Source: Burkholderia sp. Bp9142 (GTDB lineage Bacteria > Pseudomonadota > Gammaproteobacteria > Burkholderiales > Burkholderiaceae). Taken from it: a stretch of 64,000 nt of DNA. Under the pieces are notes generated by a model. It was not told where the DNA came from. It worked only from the letters and a program-made list of their open reading frames with translations, and did no database searches. The DNA lies in contig NZ_QTPP01000001.1 in assembly GCF_003853415.1 (NCBI RefSeq), forward strand, positions 521,083-585,082. Reading direction: 5' to 3'. How positions within the stretch are numbered: the stretch's first letter is position 1; each line of letters starts with the position of its first letter. Of this stretch, positions 16,949 through 26,164 are shown piece by piece. The translations under genes were made by a program, and so were the position numbers.

Positions 16949-17632
16949 TCAGGGCGTGCGCGTCGCGAAACGGCGCAATCCGGCCAGGTCGGTGACCGTG
17001 ACGCGGCCATAGCTGACGCTCAGCAGGCCGAGCGTTTCCATCCGGCGAACGGCGAGATTGACCTTCTGGCGCGTGACGCCGCAGAGATAGCCGATTTCTT
17101 CCTGCGTGAGCTGGATCTCGACGTTGCCCAGCGGATACAGGCGCGCATTGAACATCACGAGCAGGCAGTTGGCGACCCGCAATGCCGGTTCGGTGAGCCG
17201 ATCGCTCTGCAGCGTCGCCATGAACTGTCCGAGCCGCTCGTTGACGTGTTCGAGCAGGAAGCGCGTGAACGCGATGTCTTCGTCGAGCAACCGGAAGAAC
17301 GACGCGGATGGCAGGCAGGCAATCCGGGACGGACGCAGCGCAATGGCGTCGTAGTGCCAGGGTTCAGACTTCAGGACCGTCCCCTCCCCGAACCACGCGC
17401 CCGGCGGCAGGCCGGCAAACGTCATCAGCCGCCCGTCGCTCGACGTGTTGCACACCTTGATCAGGCCATCCACCACGCCGAACCAGCAGCGGCTCGCGTC
17501 GCCGCGCCGACAGACGTAACCGCCGGCCTCCACGATCATCAGGCGTACGTCGTTGCGAATCCCGTCCTGCAGCCGTTGCGGCAGTGCCGGGAACCACGGC
17601 GTGGTCAGGAGCAGTTCGTCGGACGTCTTCAT
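16949..17632 (-). CDS. Crp/Fnr-family transcription regulator
   Basis: 227 residues. An N-terminal cyclic-nucleotide-type beta-roll (about 20-135, including GAWFGEGTVLKSEPWHYDA) precedes a Crp helix-turn-helix (LTQEEIGYLCGVTRQKVNLAVRRME). The N-terminus lacks the FNR cysteine cluster, so it is not an oxygen sensor of FNR type. It is divergent from the acyl-CoA ligase with a 157-bp shared promoter region, suggesting it controls that gene. Confidence 0.92.
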   Translation of the reverse strand: MKTSDELLLTTPWFPALPQRLQDGIRNDVRLMIVEAGGYVCRRGDASRCWFGVVDGLIKVCNTSSDGRLMTFAGLPPGAWFGEGTVLKSEPWHYDAIALRPSRIACLPSASFFRLLDEDIAFTRFLLEHVNERLGQFMATLQSDRLTEPALRVANCLLVMFNARLYPLGNVEIQLTQEEIGYLCGVTRQKVNLAVRRMETLGLLSVSYGRVTVTDLAGLRRFATRTP

Positions 17633-17789
17633 GGTCGTGCGGATGAATGCGGGCTCGTTCGCGAGATTGTTCCATACGAGACAGACTTCCCGCCAGCTTG
17701 CCGATTAAAGTGACTTCCGGCCGCCGTCCATACGAGCAGCCGGAACCGCACGGCGCGGGCGCCGTCGCGAAACCTATCGGAGAACGGGA

Positions 17790-19310
17790 ATGGAGACTTC
17801 AATCGGTGCGCTGATCGCCGGCGCCGCCGCGCGCTTTGGCGAAAAAACGGCGCTGGTGACGGATGACCGGCACTTCACTTTCGTCGATCTCGATCGCTTG
17901 TCCTCCGGTGTCGCGACGCGCCTGCAGCGCCGCGGCTACGGCCCGGGCACCACCATCTCCCTCCTTGCGCCGAACTCCGCGGAATGGATCGTGGCCTACT
18001 ATGGAATCCTCAAGGCGGGTTGCACGGTCAATCCGCTCAACCCGATGCTGACGGGGCCGGAGGCCGCGTTCATCGTGCGGGATTGCGCAGCGGCGGTGGT
18101 ATTCGGGCTGCGCGACAAGCTGCTGGCCCTTCGGGCAGCGCTTGGGGAGGAAACCGGACCCGTCCTGGTGTCGTTCGAAGGCGACGGCGAAGCGGTCGAG
18201 ACGTTCGCGGACTGGACCGCAACGCCGGCCGAGCCGATTTCCGGCGTCGATCCGGACCGGCTCGACGAGGTCGGCACGATCGCCTACACGTCCGGCACGA
18301 CCGGCAAGCCGAAAGGCGCGATGCTGACCCATCGCGCTATCCTGCTGAACGTGGCGATGACGGCAACGCTGCATCGGCGCACCGATGCCGACACCGTCGT
18401 AAGCGCGCTGCCGCTGTCGCACGTCTACGGCAACGTCGTGATGCAATGCGCCATCGCCTACGGGATGACCCTGATACTCCACACGACATTCGAGTCGGAA
18501 GCCATCCTGCGCAGCATCGAGACGTATCGCGCAACCCTTTTCGAGGGCGTGCCGACCATGTATCTGTACCTGCTCGATTGTCCCGAGTTCGACACGTACG
18601 ATCTCTCCAGCCTGACGCGCTGCACCGTCGGCGGCCAGACCATGCCGGTCGCGAAGATGCGCGAGGTGGAGGCGCGCTTCGGCGCCCCGCTGCTGGAGCT
18701 TTGGGGGATGACCGAGCTGGGCGGGCTGGGGACCACGCACGCGCTGCTCGGGGAGCGGCGCCTTGGTTCCATCGGCGTCCCGCTGCCGCCGATGCAGGCC
18801 CGCATCGTCGCGCCGGACGACCCGACAAAAGCGCTGCCGCACGGCGAAACCGGACAATTGGCGCTGCGGGGGCCGTTGACGATGAAAGGCTACCTGAACC
18901 GCGCGGACGCGACCGCGGAAGCCATCGACGCCGACGGGTTCCTGCTCACCGGCGACCTCGGCTACATGGACGCCGACGGCTATCTCTACGTGGTCGATCG
19001 CCTTAAGGACATGATCATCACCGGCGGTTTCAATATCTACCCCGCCGAGCTGGAAAGCGCGCTGTGCGAGCATCCCGCCGTGGCAATGGCGGCCGTGGTC
19101 GGCGTCGCGGATCCGCTGAAGGGAGAACTGGCGAAAGCCTTCGTCGTCGTCGCGCACGGCAAGACGGTGACCGAGCAGGAACTGCTGGATTTTTGCCGGA
19201 CGCGCCTTGCCGCGTACAAGATTCCGCGGCTCGTTTCGTTCGTCGCCGACCTGCCGAAGACCGGCTCGGGAAAGATCCTGCGGCGAGCACTGCGCGACCA
19301 CGTCGCATGA
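17790..19310 (+). CDS. Acyl-CoA synthetase (class I adenylate-forming, fatty-acid type)
   Basis: 506 residues. The complete motif set of the superfamily is present: AYTSGTTGKPKGAMLTH (A3), LELWGMTELGG (A5), LLTGDLGYMDADGYL (A7), DRLKDMIITGGFNIYPAE (A8) and PKTGSGKILRR with the catalytic Lys (A10). It is shorter than housekeeping FadD and resembles medium/long-chain or aryl acyl-CoA ligases. It is monocistronic and divergent from a Crp-type regulator. Chain specificity cannot be read from sequence. Confidence 0.92.
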   Translation: METSIGALIAGAAARFGEKTALVTDDRHFTFVDLDRLSSGVATRLQRRGYGPGTTISLLAPNSAEWIVAYYGILKAGCTVNPLNPMLTGPEAAFIVRDCAAAVVFGLRDKLLALRAALGEETGPVLVSFEGDGEAVETFADWTATPAEPISGVDPDRLDEVGTIAYTSGTTGKPKGAMLTHRAILLNVAMTATLHRRTDADTVVSALPLSHVYGNVVMQCAIAYGMTLILHTTFESEAILRSIETYRATLFEGVPTMYLYLLDCPEFDTYDLSSLTRCTVGGQTMPVAKMREVEARFGAPLLELWGMTELGGLGTTHALLGERRLGSIGVPLPPMQARIVAPDDPTKALPHGETGQLALRGPLTMKGYLNRADATAEAIDADGFLLTGDLGYMDADGYLYVVDRLKDMIITGGFNIYPAELESALCEHPAVAMAAVVGVADPLKGELAKAFVVVAHGKTVTEQELLDFCRTRLAAYKIPRLVSFVADLPKTGSGKILRRALRDHVA

Positions 19311-19416
19311 CGCCGCGCGGCCCGGAAAACATCCGATCGCATCGCCGGCTGATCACCGTCCGAACAGGGTGGGGAATTTTTCCTCGACCCTTCGGAGGTC
19401 CGGACGATAACTTGGA

Positions 19417-19442
19417 TAAAAAAATGCCCGGCAAAGCCGGGC
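19417..19442 (-). terminator. Intrinsic terminator of the DadA-type oxidase gene
   Basis: Perfect seven-pair stem GCCCGGC/GCCGGGC with AAA loop followed on the minus strand by a run of seven T residues, about 60 bp after the oxidase stop. Confidence 0.88.
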
Positions 19443-19501
19443 CAATCAGATTGAGACACAAGGAGAATCCCGCCCACGCCACACCGGGCGGTCACGCCGC
19501 G

Positions 19502-20674
19502 CTACACGACGTTCTTTTCGACGATCGGCCGGTTTTCGAGCACACGCGCCCAGCCGAGCGACGACAGGTCGAGCGTTTCATATCGCCCACCCAGAATCAG
19601 TTCACTGACGCCACGCCCCGTCGCGGGCCCTTGCTGCAGCCCGTGCCCGCTGTACCCGTTCGCGAACACGACGTTGTCGAGCCCGGGGTGATGCCCGATG
19701 ATCGCGTTGTGATCGAACACGTTGTACTCGTAGTACCCGGACCAGCAGTTCTCCACGCGCAGCGCCTCGAACTCCGGCACGCGATTCGCGAGCGTCGGCC
19801 AGATCACTTCGTCGAACAGGTCGTGATCGACCTCGTCGAGCGGCAGGTCGTCGGGATCGCGATCGGGGCTCGGCGACGTGCCGCAGATATACGTGCGCCC
19901 TTCCGGCCGGAAATACACGCCCGTCGGATCGATCAGCAGCGGACAATCGGCGAGCTTCGCCGGCGACGACACGTTGAAGATGCTGCGACGCCGCGCATGC
20001 ACGGGAAGGTCGATGCCCATCATCGACGACAGCGTGCGCGCCCATGCACCGGCCGCGTTGACGAGCGTGTCGCACGCGTAACGCTCGCCGTCGCTCGTCA
20101 CCACGTGCGTCACCTTGCGACCGTCGCGAACGACGCCGGTCACATCGGCCGGCACGTAGCGCGCGCCCAGCGCCTGCGCCTTCTTGCGCAGCGCCTGCAC
20201 GAGCCCGTAGCCGTCGAACCACCCTTCGCCGCTCACGCCATACGCGCCCGACACGAGATCGTCGACATTCAGCCAGGGAAACTTCGCACGCAGCGCATCG
20301 CGATCCATCAAGCGGATATCGGCCCCGAGCCTCGTCTGCAGCGCGTGGTTCTCGCGCAGCGTCGCGTCGCCTGCCGGCGTCGCGAGGAACAGGTAACCAC
20401 CTTCATGCAGATCGATCGACGGCCGGTTGCCGTCGACCTCGAGCCGTTCGCCGATCGTGCGCAGGAAGTCGATCCCGAACAGCGACATCTCGATCGACAG
20501 CGGCGTCGAGAACTGCTGGCGAATCGACGCGGCCGACAGCGCCGACGACGACTTCGCATAGGTGGGATCGCGTTCGATGACGGTCACGGACACCGTCGGA
20601 TCGGTAGCACGCAGGAAATAGGCGATCGAGCTGCCGATCACACCACCGCCGACGATGACGACTTGAGAACTCAC
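19502..20674 (-). CDS. FAD-dependent amino-acid oxidoreductase (DadA/glycine-oxidase family)
   Basis: 390 residues from GTG 20674, chosen because CTGGAGT is correctly spaced and the FAD motif VVIVGGGVIGSSIAYFL then starts at residue 4. Further signatures are NAAGAWA and the C-terminal FANGYSGHGLQQGPATG. The family oxidatively deaminates D-amino acids, glycine derivatives or imino acids such as pipecolate. The gene for a periplasmic amino-acid binding protein lies 194 bp upstream on the same strand, so uptake and oxidation of one substrate are probably coupled. Confidence 0.9.
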   Translation of the reverse strand: MSSQVVIVGGGVIGSSIAYFLRATDPTVSVTVIERDPTYAKSSSALSAASIRQQFSTPLSIEMSLFGIDFLRTIGERLEVDGNRPSIDLHEGGYLFLATPAGDATLRENHALQTRLGADIRLMDRDALRAKFPWLNVDDLVSGAYGVSGEGWFDGYGLVQALRKKAQALGARYVPADVTGVVRDGRKVTHVVTSDGERYACDTLVNAAGAWARTLSSMMGIDLPVHARRRSIFNVSSPAKLADCPLLIDPTGVYFRPEGRTYICGTSPSPDRDPDDLPLDEVDHDLFDEVIWPTLANRVPEFEALRVENCWSGYYEYNVFDHNAIIGHHPGLDNVVFANGYSGHGLQQGPATGRGVSELILGGRYETLDLSSLGWARVLENRPIVEKNVV

Positions 20675-20868
20675 GACTGACTCCAGTTGCACGTGAAAGG
20701 CGCGGCCAGCCGGCCGCACCCGAAGGTTGTTCGTGCCGCGTCGCGCGCGGCGCCGTGCGGGCGGACCGCCCGGCGAATCGCCCCGACATGCGCTGCGATC
20801 GCATCCGATCGCCCTGGGTATTTCAGCACGTCCGGCGTCGCCGCGAAAGTCCGCGCGCGTTCGGCGAT

Positions 20869-22020
20869 TCAGTCCGCCGTCTGCGTGGTGACGGGCTGCC
20901 ACGCGGCGTTCTTCACTTCATACAGCGTCGAGCTCGGGTTCTTCAGGTCGCCCGTGTTCGTGAACGCGATCGTGCCGGTGATGCCGTCGTAGCGCGTGGT
21001 CTTCAGCGCGCCGTTGAAATCGGCCGGCTTGGTCGAATTCGCCTTCTGCATCGCGTTGATCGCGATCCACGTCGCGTCGTACGCGAACGGCGCATACGCG
21101 AGCATGTCGACGCCGTACTTCTGCTTGAATCGGGTTTCGAACTGCTTGCCCTTCGCGAGACGCGACAGCGGCTGCCCGTATTCCCACACGGCGGCGCCCT
21201 CGGCCGCATTGCCCGCGAGCCTGATGAAGTTCGCGTTCATCACGCCGCCGCCCGCCAGGAACTGCGCGCGGATGCCGAGCTGGCGCATGCGCTTGACCAG
21301 CATCGCGGACTGCGCGTCGAGGCCGCCGAAGAACACCAGGTCGGCATTCGTGCTCTTGATCTTGGTGAGCTGCGCGCTGAAGTCGACGGCCTTGTCATTC
21401 GTGAATTCGCGCGCGACGATCGTGCCGCCGTTCGCCTTCGCGGCCTTCTCGAATTCGTCGGCTTCGCCCTGGCCGAACGCCGTGCGGTCGTCGATGATCG
21501 CGATGCGCTTCGCCTTGGTCACGCTCGCCGCATACGCACCGGCATTGCCGGCGTTCTGCACGTCGGTGGCGATCACGCGGTACACGGTGCCGAGCCCGGC
21601 GCGCGTGATGTCGGGATTGGTCGCCGACGGCGTGATCATCGGAATGCCGGCCTTCGCGTAGAGCTTCGACGCGGGCAGCGTCGTGCCCGAATTGAAGTGG
21701 CCGATCACGACGGCCACCTGCGCGTCGGTCAGTTGCTGCGCGGCCTGCACGCCGATGCGCGGATCGCTCTGGTCGTCCTGCGACGCGACGACGAACTTCA
21801 CCGGCTTGCCGCCGATCGTCGTATGCGCCGCGTTCGCCTCGTCGACGGCCATGCGCACGCCGTTCTCGATGTCCTTGCCGTAGGCGGCGCCGCCGCCGGT
21901 CAGCGGCACGGCCACGCCGACCTTGACGACCGTCTCCTGCGCGTGGGCCGCGCCCGTCTGGAACGCGAAGATCGCGGCGGTCAGTGCGATGCCGGAAAGC
22001 GAACGAATGCGGAACGTCAT
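20869..22020 (-). CDS. ABC-transporter periplasmic binding protein, LivK-type
   Basis: 383 residues with a clear signal peptide (cleavage after GAAHA, about residue 27). The mature part opens VVKVGVAVPLTGGGAAYGKD, the type I periplasmic-binding fold for branched-chain or related amino acids; AVIGHFNSGTTLPAS, ITPSATNP and AYAPFAYDA are typical. No permease or ATPase gene is nearby, so it must use a system encoded elsewhere. Confidence 0.93.
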   Translation of the reverse strand: MTFRIRSLSGIALTAAIFAFQTGAAHAQETVVKVGVAVPLTGGGAAYGKDIENGVRMAVDEANAAHTTIGGKPVKFVVASQDDQSDPRIGVQAAQQLTDAQVAVVIGHFNSGTTLPASKLYAKAGIPMITPSATNPDITRAGLGTVYRVIATDVQNAGNAGAYAASVTKAKRIAIIDDRTAFGQGEADEFEKAAKANGGTIVAREFTNDKAVDFSAQLTKIKSTNADLVFFGGLDAQSAMLVKRMRQLGIRAQFLAGGGVMNANFIRLAGNAAEGAAVWEYGQPLSRLAKGKQFETRFKQKYGVDMLAYAPFAYDATWIAINAMQKANSTKPADFNGALKTTRYDGITGTIAFTNTGDLKNPSSTLYEVKNAAWQPVTTQTAD

Positions 22021-22442
22021 CGGCCAATCCTTCTTGTGTGGGTCGGGATGCGACGCGCGACCATCGCGCGCCGGCGACCTCCCGCGTGCCCGGCGAATGT
22101 TCCTGCCGGCGGGGCGTCGCCAATGGCGCGTCGCCTGCCGGTCGATCACCGCGGTTCTGTCTCCGGGGAACCTGTCGGCGCGAAAGAGGTGAACCGATTG
22201 TGGGTAGCCAATACGCGTGCAGCAAACGAAATATCGGAACTACGTTGTGAGGAATTGTCATCAAGTGCCGTCATGACCGGCGGCACGCGGCCCGCGCGAC
22301 GGCGGGCCGGGACGGAGAAACATCAGGCGGATTGCGCGCCAGTGCCGTTGCCTCGGGGCCGCGCCCGGTAATGCCGATGATGCATCATCGCTGTGTCAGG
22401 CAGCCGCGACGCGTGCACATCGCGCGATTCGGTCAATGGCGC
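22021..22442. other. Non-coding 422-bp region upstream of livK-type gene
   Basis: Presumed promoter and leader of the binding-protein gene. It is less GC-rich around 22190-22270 than its surroundings. No operator, hairpin or RNA gene was recognised. Confidence 0.4.
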
Positions 22443-22670
22443 TCAGTGCCGGTCGATATGGGTGTCGGTGCCCGTATGCTTGCGCACCGCATCGGCCGCC
22501 TCGCCGGCCTTCTCCTGGAGCTTGCCGGCCTGCTTGCGCGGCTCGAGATCCATGAACGTGAACAGCATGCCCGCTTCGCCGTTCATGTCGATCGGCTGAC
22601 CGGCGACGACGACCGCCTTCGTGCCGCCGTCCGCGCACTTCAACACGGCCTCCATCTGCGGGATCTCGCA
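22443..22670 (-). pseudogene. Fragment of a PAS-domain protein joined to a helical tail
   Basis: Read on the minus strand, about 75 residues from EIPQMEAVLKCADGG through GEAGMLFTFMDLEPRKQA look like the end of a PAS domain, followed by a charged tail GKLQEKAGEAADAVRKH and a stop at 22443. Upstream of about 22670 the frame continues only as antisense of the BON-domain gene, so the start of the PAS protein is missing. It has no ribosome site. Interpreted as a truncated relic; alternative: chance reading frame. Confidence 0.45.
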
Positions 22671-23010
22671 CCTTTCGACGCTGCTCGCCGTCAGCACCGC
22701 CTGTCTGCTCGCCGCCGCACCGCTCACGCATGCGGCGCAGGCACAGTCGTCGTCGCCGGCCGACAACGGCATGGCGACCGAATCGAACCAGCCCGTCACC
22801 GATACGTGGATCACGACCAAGGTGAAGAGCGAACTCGCGACCGCCGAAGGCCTGAAGAGCACGCACGTCAGCGTGAAGACGATCGACGGCGTCGTCACGC
22901 TGACGGGCGTGCTGCCGTCGAGGATCGCGGTGAAGAAGGCCGTCGCCGTGACGCGCGCGATCAAGGGCTTGAAGCACGTCGACGCATCCGGCTTGAAAGC
23001 GAAGGCCTGA
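22621..23010 (+). CDS. Exported BON-domain protein with atypical 5' end
   Basis: 129 residues from GTG 22621. A secretion signal (STLLAVSTACLLAAAPLTHA) is followed by a BON domain (about 60-129; TDTWITTKVKSELATAEGLKS, VTLTGVLPS). BON proteins (OsmY-like) bind membranes and are often induced by osmotic stress, consistent with the CsbD gene next door. The first 14 codons overlap the PAS relic on the other strand and do not look like a native leader, and no ribosome site is seen, so the original start may have been lost at a junction near 22665. Confidence 0.75.
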   Translation: MPPSAHFNTASICGISHLSTLLAVSTACLLAAAPLTHAAQAQSSSPADNGMATESNQPVTDTWITTKVKSELATAEGLKSTHVSVKTIDGVVTLTGVLPSRIAVKKAVAVTRAIKGLKHVDASGLKAKA

Positions 23011-23064
23011 ACTGTCGCGCGGCCGCGCGCCGCGCTTTTCTCCCCCTTACTCCAGGAGCGAACG

Positions 23065-23262
23065 ATGAACGAAGACAAGATCAAGGGTCAATGGAAGCAG
23101 TTGACCGGCAAGCTGAAAGCCAAGTGGGGCAAGCTGACCGACGACGATCTCGCCGTCGCCGAAGGCAACCGCGACTATCTGGTCGGCAGGATCCAGGAGC
23201 GTTACGGGATCGCGCGCGACGAAGCCGAGCAGCAGTTGAAGGATTTCGATCGCGCGCTGTAA
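23065..23262 (+). CDS. CsbD-family stress protein
   Basis: 65 residues with AGGAGCG upstream. Starts MNEDKIKGQWKQLTGKLKAKW, the hallmark of CsbD-like proteins, and ends with QERYGIARDEAEQQLKDF. These small hydrophilic proteins belong to general-stress regulons; molecular role is unknown. It follows the BON gene by 54 bp and precedes a tiny membrane protein, together a compact stress cassette. Confidence 0.92.
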   Translation: MNEDKIKGQWKQLTGKLKAKWGKLTDDDLAVAEGNRDYLVGRIQERYGIARDEAEQQLKDFDRAL

Positions 23263-23325
23263 CGCACCAGTCGTCTCACCCCGCCGCGCCGCATCCCGCG
23301 ACGCGGCCACGCGAAGGACAACGAC

Positions 23326-23409
23326 ATGGGCAAGTATCTGATCGCATGGCTGCTCGGCGTGCCGGTCGGCGTGCTGGTGTCGTTCCATCTGGTCACGCAC
23401 CTGTTCTGA
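23326..23409 (+). CDS. Small single-span membrane protein, 27 residues
   Basis: MGKYLIAWLLGVPVGVLVSF followed by HLVTHLF. GAAGGAC is well placed upstream. One hydrophobic helix covers nearly the whole chain, and it is very like the conserved small membrane peptides found next to csbD genes in proteobacteria. Function unknown. Confidence 0.75.
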   Translation: MGKYLIAWLLGVPVGVLVSFHLVTHLF

Positions 23410-23434
23410 CGATCACGGCGCCCATGCAACGCAA

Positions 23435-23468
23435 ACGGGCCGGCGGCTGTCATCAGCCGCCGGCCCGT
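23435..23468. terminator. Strong bidirectional hairpin between convergent genes
   Basis: Perfect 15-pair stem (arm ACGGGCCGGCGGCTG) with a TCAT loop. It lies 26 bp from both the small membrane protein stop and the hglS stop, which face each other. There is no long T-tract, but position and stem length fit a shared terminator. Confidence 0.7.
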
Positions 23469-23494
23469 CCATTATCGTGCGTCGTTTACTTCAT

Positions 23495-24523
23495 TTACTT
23501 CGCCGCGTTCGCCGTCATCTTGAAGATGCCCTGCGCGTTGCCCGCATCGAAACGCAGGTCCGTCACCCAGCGGCGCGCCGCCTGGTCGAACGTGCGACGG
23601 CGCGTGATGAATTCGTAGAACGAGCCCGGCACGTTGCGCTTCACCGTGTCGCCGTCGCGCGTGCGGAACTCGCGCTCGACGATGTCCGCGCGATACGCGG
23701 TCTGGAACACGCGGCCCGAACGCGAGCGCTCGACTTCCGGCTTCATCGGCCGGCCCTTCGCCTTCTCGTCGTCGGACAGCTTGAACACGTCGGTCACGCG
23801 ATCGGTCGCATGGTTGAATGCGTTGCCTTCCGTCGCGATCCATGCCATCTCGGCCGATTCAAGCAGCAGCGTTTCGTAATCGAGTTCGTTCGGCAGGTCG
23901 TGCTGGCGAGCGAACGCGCCGACGATCTCGGGCAGCAGCGCATGCGCGGCGTCGAGCGGCAACCCGCCTTCGCGCTCGATCTCCCACAGCAGCGCGACGG
24001 CCGCGGGCGACAGCGGATCGCGCGACGAGCTCACGACGTTCGTCACGGCCTGCTGGAATTCCTTCGAGAAACGTTCCGGATGCAGTTCGCTGACGAAGAA
24101 TTGCGCGATCTCGTCCGGCGCGTCTTCATGGGCGTAGGCGCGGCCGGTCATGCCGAGCTTGTCGAGCGGATAACGGCCGTTCAGGCGGAAGCCGAGCGGA
24201 CGCAGGATGCGCGTGAACGCGGCTTCGCCCGGCGGCAGCGCGCCCGTGTGCGGCCAGCGCACCGTGCGCAGCGCGCCGTGGTCGAAGTAGACCGAGCCGC
24301 CGTTCTCGATGGCATCGGCCGTGTACGCGCGGCCGTTCGCCGAACGTTCGAGCAGCCCTTCGAACAGCGCCATGTTCATCGCCTGGGCGATTTCCGCGCG
24401 CGTGACGACGTCGGTTTCCCATTCGTCGAGGATGGCCGGCATGTTCAGGGTCGCGAACAGGGCGTCGGTCTTCGCCTGTCCCAGCAGCTTCGTCAGCAAG
24501 CTCTCGATATTCGGATTGCGCAT
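23495..24523 (-). CDS. hglS: 2-oxoadipate dioxygenase/decarboxylase (HglS, former DUF1338)
   Basis: 342 residues from ATG 24523. Members of this family are Fe(II) enzymes that turn 2-oxoadipate into D-2-hydroxyglutarate with loss of CO2 during lysine breakdown. The three metal ligands are represented: His in SVYFDHGALRT, His in GNAFNHATDR and Glu in PGSFYEFITRR. It is divergent from a LysR regulator, the likely controller. The DadA-type oxidase and aldehyde dehydrogenase nearby could supply earlier lysine-pathway steps, but that link is only inferred. Confidence 0.85.
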   Translation of the reverse strand: MRNPNIESLLTKLLGQAKTDALFATLNMPAILDEWETDVVTRAEIAQAMNMALFEGLLERSANGRAYTADAIENGGSVYFDHGALRTVRWPHTGALPPGEAAFTRILRPLGFRLNGRYPLDKLGMTGRAYAHEDAPDEIAQFFVSELHPERFSKEFQQAVTNVVSSSRDPLSPAAVALLWEIEREGGLPLDAAHALLPEIVGAFARQHDLPNELDYETLLLESAEMAWIATEGNAFNHATDRVTDVFKLSDDEKAKGRPMKPEVERSRSGRVFQTAYRADIVEREFRTRDGDTVKRNVPGSFYEFITRRRTFDQAARRWVTDLRFDAGNAQGIFKMTANAAK

Positions 24524-24749
24524 CAGGATTCTCGTGTCGGAGGACCGCCGGCACACGTGCCGGCAATTCGGGTGGCCGGCCGCCCAGCGGGCGCCATGCC
24601 TTGCGTGGGATGCATTATTCAAAGGGTTGCAGCGGGGCGTAAAGCGAGATTAAATTGATATGTGATGAGTTTTTGGAATTATTCGCGGTCCCCGCACCGG
24701 CCCGCCGGCCCGCCGCGGGCCGGTCCGTTCGTCAGATGAAACGAGCATC
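24524..24749. promoter_or_regulatory. Divergent promoter region of hglS and LysR gene
   Basis: Unlike its surroundings it has an AT-rich core (24635-24690, including AAATTGATATGTGATGAG), and a GC inverted repeat ACCGGCCCG/CGGGCCGGT at 24696-24724 next to the LysR start. This is where a LysR protein would be expected to bind; no exact T-N11-A site is claimed. Confidence 0.45.
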
Positions 24750-25703
24750 ATGCGCAAATTCAAGATCCCCAACATGGGTGCGCTCGTGGCTTTCGAAGCC
24801 GCAGCGCGCCACGAGAGCTTCACGCACGCGGCGAAGGAGCTGTTCCTGACCGAAAGCGCGGTATCGCGGCAGATCGCGACGCTCGAGGCGAGCCTCGGCG
24901 TGCGGCTGTTCGCGCGCGTGAAGCAGCGCGTCGTGCTGACGCGCGCCGGCAAGCTGTACGGCACGCAGGTGCGGCGCGCACTGGAGGCGCTCGATCGCGA
25001 CACGCTGTCGATCATCGCGCACGGCAGCGGCGGCGGCTACCTGGAGCTCGCCGTGCTGCCGACCTTCGCGTCGCACTGGCTGATCCCGCGCATCAAGAGC
25101 TTCTACGACCGCACGCCGGACGTGCGCGTGAACATGGGCAGCCGCACCGACCTGTTCTCGTTCGAGGACACGCACTTCGAGGCCGCGATCCACTACGGCA
25201 AGCCAACCTGGCCCGGCACGTCGTCCGACTATCTGTTCGGCGAGGAAGTCGTGCCGATCTGCTCGCCCGCGCTGCTCGACGGGCCGGTCGAACGCGTGGA
25301 GGATCTGCTCGCGTATCCGCTGCTGCACTCGACCACGCGTCCCGGCGCATGGGCGCAATGGTTCGAGACGCACGGCGTCGAGGACATCCGCACGATGCAG
25401 GGCGTGCGCTACGAACTGCATACGATGCTGATCAGCGCGGCCGCGGCCGGGCTCGGGATCGCGCTGGTGCCGAAGTTCTTCGTCGAGGAACAGCTGCAGC
25501 AGCTCGGCCTCGTCGTGCCGTGCGACGCGACGACGGTCGGCGATTCGGCGTACTACCTCGTGTATCCGACGGAGTTCAGCCACAGCAAGCCGCTGGAGTC
25601 GTTTCGCGCGTGGCTGCTGGAACAGGCAAGCGCGTATGCGGCGCCGGGAAGGGACGAGGATGGAGACGATCTCGATGCGGTGGACGACGAAGACGTCGAG
25701 TGA
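24750..25703 (+). CDS. LysR-family regulator (GcvA-like)
   Basis: 317 residues. N-terminal winged helix (NMGALVAFEAAARHESFTHA, LTESAVSRQIATLE) and a co-inducer domain with LAVLPTFASHWLIPRI, the usual GcvA-type segment. The last 15 residues are a strongly acidic tail (DEDGDDLDAVDDEDVE) not needed for the fold. Divergent from hglS, so probably its activator in response to a lysine-pathway intermediate. Confidence 0.92.
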   Translation: MRKFKIPNMGALVAFEAAARHESFTHAAKELFLTESAVSRQIATLEASLGVRLFARVKQRVVLTRAGKLYGTQVRRALEALDRDTLSIIAHGSGGGYLELAVLPTFASHWLIPRIKSFYDRTPDVRVNMGSRTDLFSFEDTHFEAAIHYGKPTWPGTSSDYLFGEEVVPICSPALLDGPVERVEDLLAYPLLHSTTRPGAWAQWFETHGVEDIRTMQGVRYELHTMLISAAAAGLGIALVPKFFVEEQLQQLGLVVPCDATTVGDSAYYLVYPTEFSHSKPLESFRAWLLEQASAYAAPGRDEDGDDLDAVDDEDVE

Positions 25704-26164
25704 TCGCGGCGTACCGCGGGAGGTCCGGTGCGCGCCGGGCGGGCAACCCCGACCCGGCGCTCCGGGCAGCCGACCTCGCTTCGGCAGCGCGGCGGACCTT
25801 CTCTCATTTCTTCACTGCGTCTGTTTTCTCTCAGGTTCCGGGGCATTTTTTACTTCACCGCGCCAAGCCATTATCCGCCCAAACCGGTCGCAGTGAAACG
25901 TTTGCGCATGCGCCGAGCGACTTATTCCCGGCATTCGGAAACAGTCCTTCAATACGCTTACGGATTGCGCGATCGCATTCGGCAAATCTTGCAATCGACC
26001 CGGCGTTCCTTTCTAATGGAACTGGTTCCATTCCGCGCTTCGGCCACGCCGCCGCGTGACGCTTCGACGTCCGCGCGTCATGATGCCGATTCAGGATCGA
26101 GGATCATTCAGCTCAGGATTCCGCATTGCCCGTCCTTCCCGGACACCTGTCAAACGAGACCGTC
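25704..26164. promoter_or_regulatory. 461-bp region before aldehyde dehydrogenase, with 18-bp palindrome
   Basis: No gene. The dyad AATGGAAC-TG-GTTCCATT at 26015-26032 is perfect and about 130 bp upstream of the dehydrogenase start, a good operator or activator site. Base composition is lower in GC at 25800-26030 than in flanking genes. Confidence 0.55.

Noticed and set aside
17799..19301. 500-residue minus-strand frame across the acyl-CoA ligase
   Set aside because: It is the antisense of a gene with complete family motifs; Arg/His/Gly-rich composition is the usual high-GC shadow.
20755..22371. 538-residue plus-strand frame over the LivK-type gene
   Set aside because: Antisense of a clear binding protein with signal peptide; RRRH-rich composition.
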